Positions 60,746-64,000 of a stretch of DNA of 64,000 nt are shown piece after piece. Position 1 is the stretch's first letter. Every line of letters begins with the position of its first letter. Both the position numbers and the translations under genes were made by a program. The notes below the pieces were generated by a model that was not told where the DNA came from, made no database searches, and worked only from the letters and a program-made list of their open reading frames with translations. Source of the stretch: Pseudomonadota bacterium (lineage in GTDB: Bacteria; Myxococcota_A; UBA796; GCA-2862545); the NCBI GenBank assembly GCA_947505245.1, contig CANNIZ010000006.1, forward strand, positions 87,026 to 151,025, given 5' to 3'.

Positions 60746-62076
60746 ACGCGCTCCACAAGACGGTCGCCTCGCTCGCCCTCGCCGTCACCCTCGCCGGGGT
60801 CGCTGACCAGGCCGCCGCGTTCTGCGGCTTCTACGTCGCCCAGGCCGACGCGACGCTGTTCAACAACGCGTCCCGCGTCGTGATCGCTCGCCGCGGAAAC
60901 CTGACGACGATGACGATGGCGAATGACTACAAAGGTGAGCCCAAGCAGTTCGCGATCGTGATCCCGGTCCCAACGGTGGTGAAGAAGGACCAGATCCGAA
61001 TCTCCGAGAACGCGCTCATCGACCAGTTGGACGGCTACACAGCCCCGCGCATGGCCGAATACTGGGACGAAGATCCCTGCAATCCGCCGATTTACTATGG
61101 CGACGAAGAGATGTCGGCGGACGACGGCAGCGGCGGCGGTGGTCGCTCCGCGCCAACGAAGGTGCCCGACTACAAGGTGACGATCGAGGCCACCTACGAC
61201 GTCGGCGAATACGACATCGTCATCCTGTCGGCCGAAGAGGCGGGCGGGCTCGAGCGCTGGCTCACCGACAACGGGTACCACATCCCCGCGGGCGCCTCGG
61301 GCGTGCTTGGCAGCTACATCAAACAGAACATGAAGTTCTTCGTCGCCAAGGTCGATCTTGCCGAGAAGAACAAGCTCGAACAGCCGTTCTTGCGCCCGCT
61401 CCAGGTGGAATACGAATCGCCGAAATTCATGTTGCCGATCCGCCTCGGCATGGTCAATTCCAACGGGCCCCAGGACCTCGTCGTTTACGCGCTCACCGAG
61501 AAGGGCCGCGTCGAGACGACGAACTATCGGACGACGAAGATCCCCACCGACATGGACGTGCCCGAATACGTCGCCGGCGAGTTCGGTCCGTTCTACAAGG
61601 CCCTGTTCCAGAAGCAGGTCGCCAAACAGGGAATGCAGACCGTGTTCCTCGAGTACGCGTGGCCGCTTTCAATCTCGTGTGACCCGTGCACCGGCATCTA
61701 CCTCTCCGCCGATACGCTCACCAAGATGGGTGCAGGCTGGGCGAGCGAATACCACGGCGGCGTGAACGGCGGCTTCGTCACCCGCCTGCACGTGCGGTAC
61801 GACATGGCGCACTTCCCGGAGGACCTGACCTTCCAGGAGACAGCGGACGCGAGCACGTTCCAAGGCCGCTACGTCATCCACCACCCGTTCACCGGTGACG
61901 CCACGTGTGAAGCTGGACGCGCCTACAAGAAGGACCTGTACACGCGCCAGGAGACCGAGATCACGAACGTGGCCTCGCTCACGGGCTGGTCGACAGAGAC
62001 GATTCGCAAAAAGGTACCGGGACATTCGAACGCGCCCGCCCCGAAGACGGGTGGTTCGTGGTGGGAGCAACAATGA
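60742..62076 (+). CDS. DUF2330-type secreted protein, copy 1
   Basis: A 444-residue exported protein of the DUF2330 family; function unknown. The signal peptide ends in DQAAAFCG. Seen in this copy: LFNNASRVVIARRGNL, TMTMANDYKGE, a SCDPCTG motif near residue 315, a WASEYHGGVNGGF motif and a poly-Gly/Asp linker (DDGSGGGG). The C-terminus is GSWWEQQ. Its ATG overlaps the RnfD-like stop and its stop overlaps copy 2, giving tight coupling. Confidence 0.9.
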   Translation: MNALHKTVASLALAVTLAGVADQAAAFCGFYVAQADATLFNNASRVVIARRGNLTTMTMANDYKGEPKQFAIVIPVPTVVKKDQIRISENALIDQLDGYTAPRMAEYWDEDPCNPPIYYGDEEMSADDGSGGGGRSAPTKVPDYKVTIEATYDVGEYDIVILSAEEAGGLERWLTDNGYHIPAGASGVLGSYIKQNMKFFVAKVDLAEKNKLEQPFLRPLQVEYESPKFMLPIRLGMVNSNGPQDLVVYALTEKGRVETTNYRTTKIPTDMDVPEYVAGEFGPFYKALFQKQVAKQGMQTVFLEYAWPLSISCDPCTGIYLSADTLTKMGAGWASEYHGGVNGGFVTRLHVRYDMAHFPEDLTFQETADASTFQGRYVIHHPFTGDATCEAGRAYKKDLYTRQETEITNVASLTGWSTETIRKKVPGHSNAPAPKTGGSWWEQQ

Positions 62077-63419
62077 ACACGCTGCAACGGACCGTCCTCT
62101 CCCTCGCCAGCGCCGTGGCCCTCGCGGCCGTCGCCGATCAAGCGGCGGCGTTCTGCGGATTCTACGTCGCCACCGACGATTCGCCGCTGTTCAACAACGC
62201 CTCGCGCGTCGTGCTGGCGCGGCGAGGCAATTTGACCACGATGACGATGGCGAACGACTACAAGGGGTCGCCAAAGGAATTTGCGATCGTGATCCCGGTG
62301 CCCACCGTCGTTAAGAAGGAGCAGATCCGCGTCTCCGACAACGCCGTGATCGACCAGATCGACGGGTACACCAAGCCGCGAATGGCCGAGTATTACGACC
62401 CTGATCCGTGCAATCCGCAACCGATGTACGAGCTCGACATGGCCTCGGCGGTTCCGACCTCTGCCACGCGCATGAAGTCTGGAGCGGCAAAGCCCGACGA
62501 CTACCACGTGACGATCGAAGCGTCGTACGACGTCGGTGAATACGACATCCTCATCCTCTCCGCGGAAGACTCGGGTGGCCTCGAGCGGTGGCTCGTCGAC
62601 AACGGGTACAAGATCCCGCGCGGCGCGTCGGACGTGCTCGGCAGCTACATCAAACAGAACATGAAGTTCTTCGTCGCCAAGGTGGACCTCGGCGAATTGA
62701 ACAAGCAGGGCGCGTCACCGTTCCTGCGCCCGTTGCAGGTCGAATACGAGTCGCCCAAATTCATGTTGCCGATCCGGCTCGGAATGGTGAACGCGGACGG
62801 GCCCCAGGATCTGCTGGTCTACGCGTTGACCGAGAAGGGCCGCGTCGAGACGACGAACTATCGCACGACGAAGATCCCCACCGACCAGGACGTGCCCGAA
62901 TACGTCGCCAAGGAGTTCGGTGCGTTCTACAAGGCGCTGTTCCAGAAGCAGGTCGCCAAGCAGGGCATGCAGACCGTGTTCCTCGAATACGCCTGGCCGC
63001 TGTCGATCTCGTGCGACCCCTGCACGGGCATCTACCTGTCGGGCGACACGCTCACGAAGATGGGCGCGTCGTGGGCGAGCGAATACCACGGCGGCGTAAA
63101 CGGCGGCTTCGTGACGCGCCTGCACGTGCGGTACGACATGGCCCACTTCCCCGAGGATCTCACGTTCCAGGAGACGGCGGATTCGTCGACGTTCCAGGGC
63201 CGCTACGTGATCCACCACCCGTTCACCGGGGACACGTCTACCTGCGAAGCCGGCCGCACCTACGCGAAGGGCCTGTACGCAAAACAAGAAGCCGAGATCA
63301 CCAACGTCGCAAACCTCACCGGCTGGTCCACCGATCAGGTCCGCAAGAAGGTGCCCGGCCACGAGGCCGCGGCCACGACGACGCCGTCCAACTCTTCATC
63401 CTGGTGGGAACAACAATGA
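62073..63419 (+). CDS. DUF2330-type secreted protein, copy 2
   Basis: A 448-residue paralogue of copy 1. It keeps the signal (VADQAAAFCGFYV), NNASRVVLARRGNLTTMTMA, SCDPCTGIYL and WASEYHGGVNGGF. The two copies share long identical blocks around SYIKQNMKFFVAKVDL and FQKQVAKQGMQTVF. The main differences lie in the linker after the N-terminal domain (YELDMASAVPTSATRMKS) and near the C-terminus. The end is SSWWEQQ. The ATG lies in copy 1's stop, and its own TGA contains the ATG of copy 3. Confidence 0.9.
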   Translation: MNTLQRTVLSLASAVALAAVADQAAAFCGFYVATDDSPLFNNASRVVLARRGNLTTMTMANDYKGSPKEFAIVIPVPTVVKKEQIRVSDNAVIDQIDGYTKPRMAEYYDPDPCNPQPMYELDMASAVPTSATRMKSGAAKPDDYHVTIEASYDVGEYDILILSAEDSGGLERWLVDNGYKIPRGASDVLGSYIKQNMKFFVAKVDLGELNKQGASPFLRPLQVEYESPKFMLPIRLGMVNADGPQDLLVYALTEKGRVETTNYRTTKIPTDQDVPEYVAKEFGAFYKALFQKQVAKQGMQTVFLEYAWPLSISCDPCTGIYLSGDTLTKMGASWASEYHGGVNGGFVTRLHVRYDMAHFPEDLTFQETADSSTFQGRYVIHHPFTGDTSTCEAGRTYAKGLYAKQEAEITNVANLTGWSTDQVRKKVPGHEAAATTTPSNSSSWWEQQ

Positions 63420-64000
63420 ACAAGCTCCAGCGCACCGTCGTCACCCTCGCCGGCGCGGTCGGTCTCGCGGCCATGGCCGATCAGGCCGCCGCCTTCTGCG
63501 GCTTCTACGTTTCGACGGACACCTCGCAATTGTTCAACAACGCGTCCAAGGTGGTGCTCGCGCGGCGCGGCAACCTCACCACCATGACGATGGCGAACGA
63601 CTACAAGGGCGACGCGAAGGACTTCGCGATCGTGATCCCCGTGCCGACGGTGATCACGAAGGAGCAGATCCGCGTGTCGGAGTCCGCCCTCATCGATCAA
63701 ATGGACGGGTACACGAAGCCTCGCCTCGCCGCCTACTACGACGAGGACCCCTGCCCCGATCCGCGGGATTATGAGCGCTCACGCGAGAATTACCCGTCGA
63801 TGGCGCCGAGCATGTCCATGGCCGGCGCCGCCGAGGCCAAGATGGACCGCGACTATGGCGTCAAGATCGAAGCGTCCTACGACGTCGGTGAATACGACAT
63901 CCTCATCCTGTCGGCGACGCAGTCCGACGGGCTCGAGCGGTGGCTGGTCGACAACCACTACAACATCCCGCGCGGCGCCTCCGACGTGCTCGGCAGCTAC
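63416..64000 (+). CDS. DUF2330-type secreted protein, copy 3 (3' end outside window)
   Basis: The first 195 codons of a third paralogue, cut by the window end. The N-terminus MNKLQRTVVTLAGAVGLAAM-ADQAAAFCG is a signal peptide like the other copies, followed by the conserved RRGNLTTMTMANDYKGD and PVPTVITKEQIRVSE blocks. The linker (PRDYERSRENYPSM) is again copy-specific. The ATG overlaps the stop of copy 2. More copies may lie downstream. Confidence 0.9.
   Translation, partial: MNKLQRTVVTLAGAVGLAAMADQAAAFCGFYVSTDTSQLFNNASKVVLARRGNLTTMTMANDYKGDAKDFAIVIPVPTVITKEQIRVSESALIDQMDGYTKPRLAAYYDEDPCPDPRDYERSRENYPSMAPSMSMAGAAEAKMDRDYGVKIEASYDVGEYDILILSATQSDGLERWLVDNHYNIPRGASDVLGSY

Overview
The window is a very gene-dense stretch of a high-GC bacterial chromosome: 49 protein genes, about 20 same-strand neighbours that overlap by 1-7 bases (mostly ATGA or GTGA), and no gap over 300 bases. 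I found no tRNA, rRNA, CRISPR array, transposase, integrase or phage gene. The gene content points to Myxococcota (formerly Deltaproteobacteria): Hanks-type kinases fused to TPR regions, many lipoproteins with Pro-rich linkers, an AgmX/PglI-type TonB-like domain, MopE-type DxDxDG calcium/metal repeats, DUF2330 proteins, a caspase-like protease and a FadL-type porin. This assignment is inference from gene content.

Layout. 1-4390 (+): 3' end of an aldehyde dehydrogenase, asparagine synthetase B and an alpha-galactosidase-like lipoprotein. 4387-10915 (-): a secreted protein with an internal duplication, a membrane Ser/Thr kinase, an exported partner and two zinc-ribbon membrane proteins. 10969-14773 (+): a lipoprotein, a FadL-like porin and a Cys-rich protein. 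14774-14984: a convergent intergenic region with a striking inverted array of 31-base repeats. 14985-23187 (-): two large secreted proteins, two lipoproteins (one with helix-hairpin-helix-like repeats) and a Tat-exported FAD protein. 23278-26367 (+): a coupled cassette of carotenoid-desaturase-like enzyme, CrtC/AttH-like protein, tiny Cys-rich Tat-like peptide and small exported protein. 26450-29303 (+): ECF sigma factor, zinc-type anti-sigma factor and caspase-like protease. 29327-40229 (-): SurA/DsbA-like lipoprotein, two giant kinase-AAA-TPR paralogues, a TrkA-type K+ channel and two bacterial PH-domain membrane proteins. 40381-45513: SpmA-SpmB fusion, TonB-like and TPR lipoproteins, methyltransferase and 4-hydroxybutyryl-CoA dehydratase. 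45557-53226: MopE/FG-GAP lipoprotein, small membrane proteins, VWA protein, lipoprotein and gamma-glutamyltranspeptidase. 53279-64000 (+): PP2C phosphatase with an extracytoplasmic domain, CoA-transferase, methyltransferase with regulatory domain, TPR lipoprotein, RnfD-like protein and three tandem DUF2330 proteins, the last cut by the window end.

Themes. Three kinases and one PP2C phosphatase indicate extensive Ser/Thr phosphorylation signalling. Much of the rest is envelope biology: lipoproteins, porins and secreted beta-rich proteins. The most system-like groups are the sigma/anti-sigma/caspase operon, the kinase-channel-PH operon, the RnfD/DUF2330 cluster and the carotenoid-type cassette, whose first gene has a ribosome binding site that can be buried in a hairpin.
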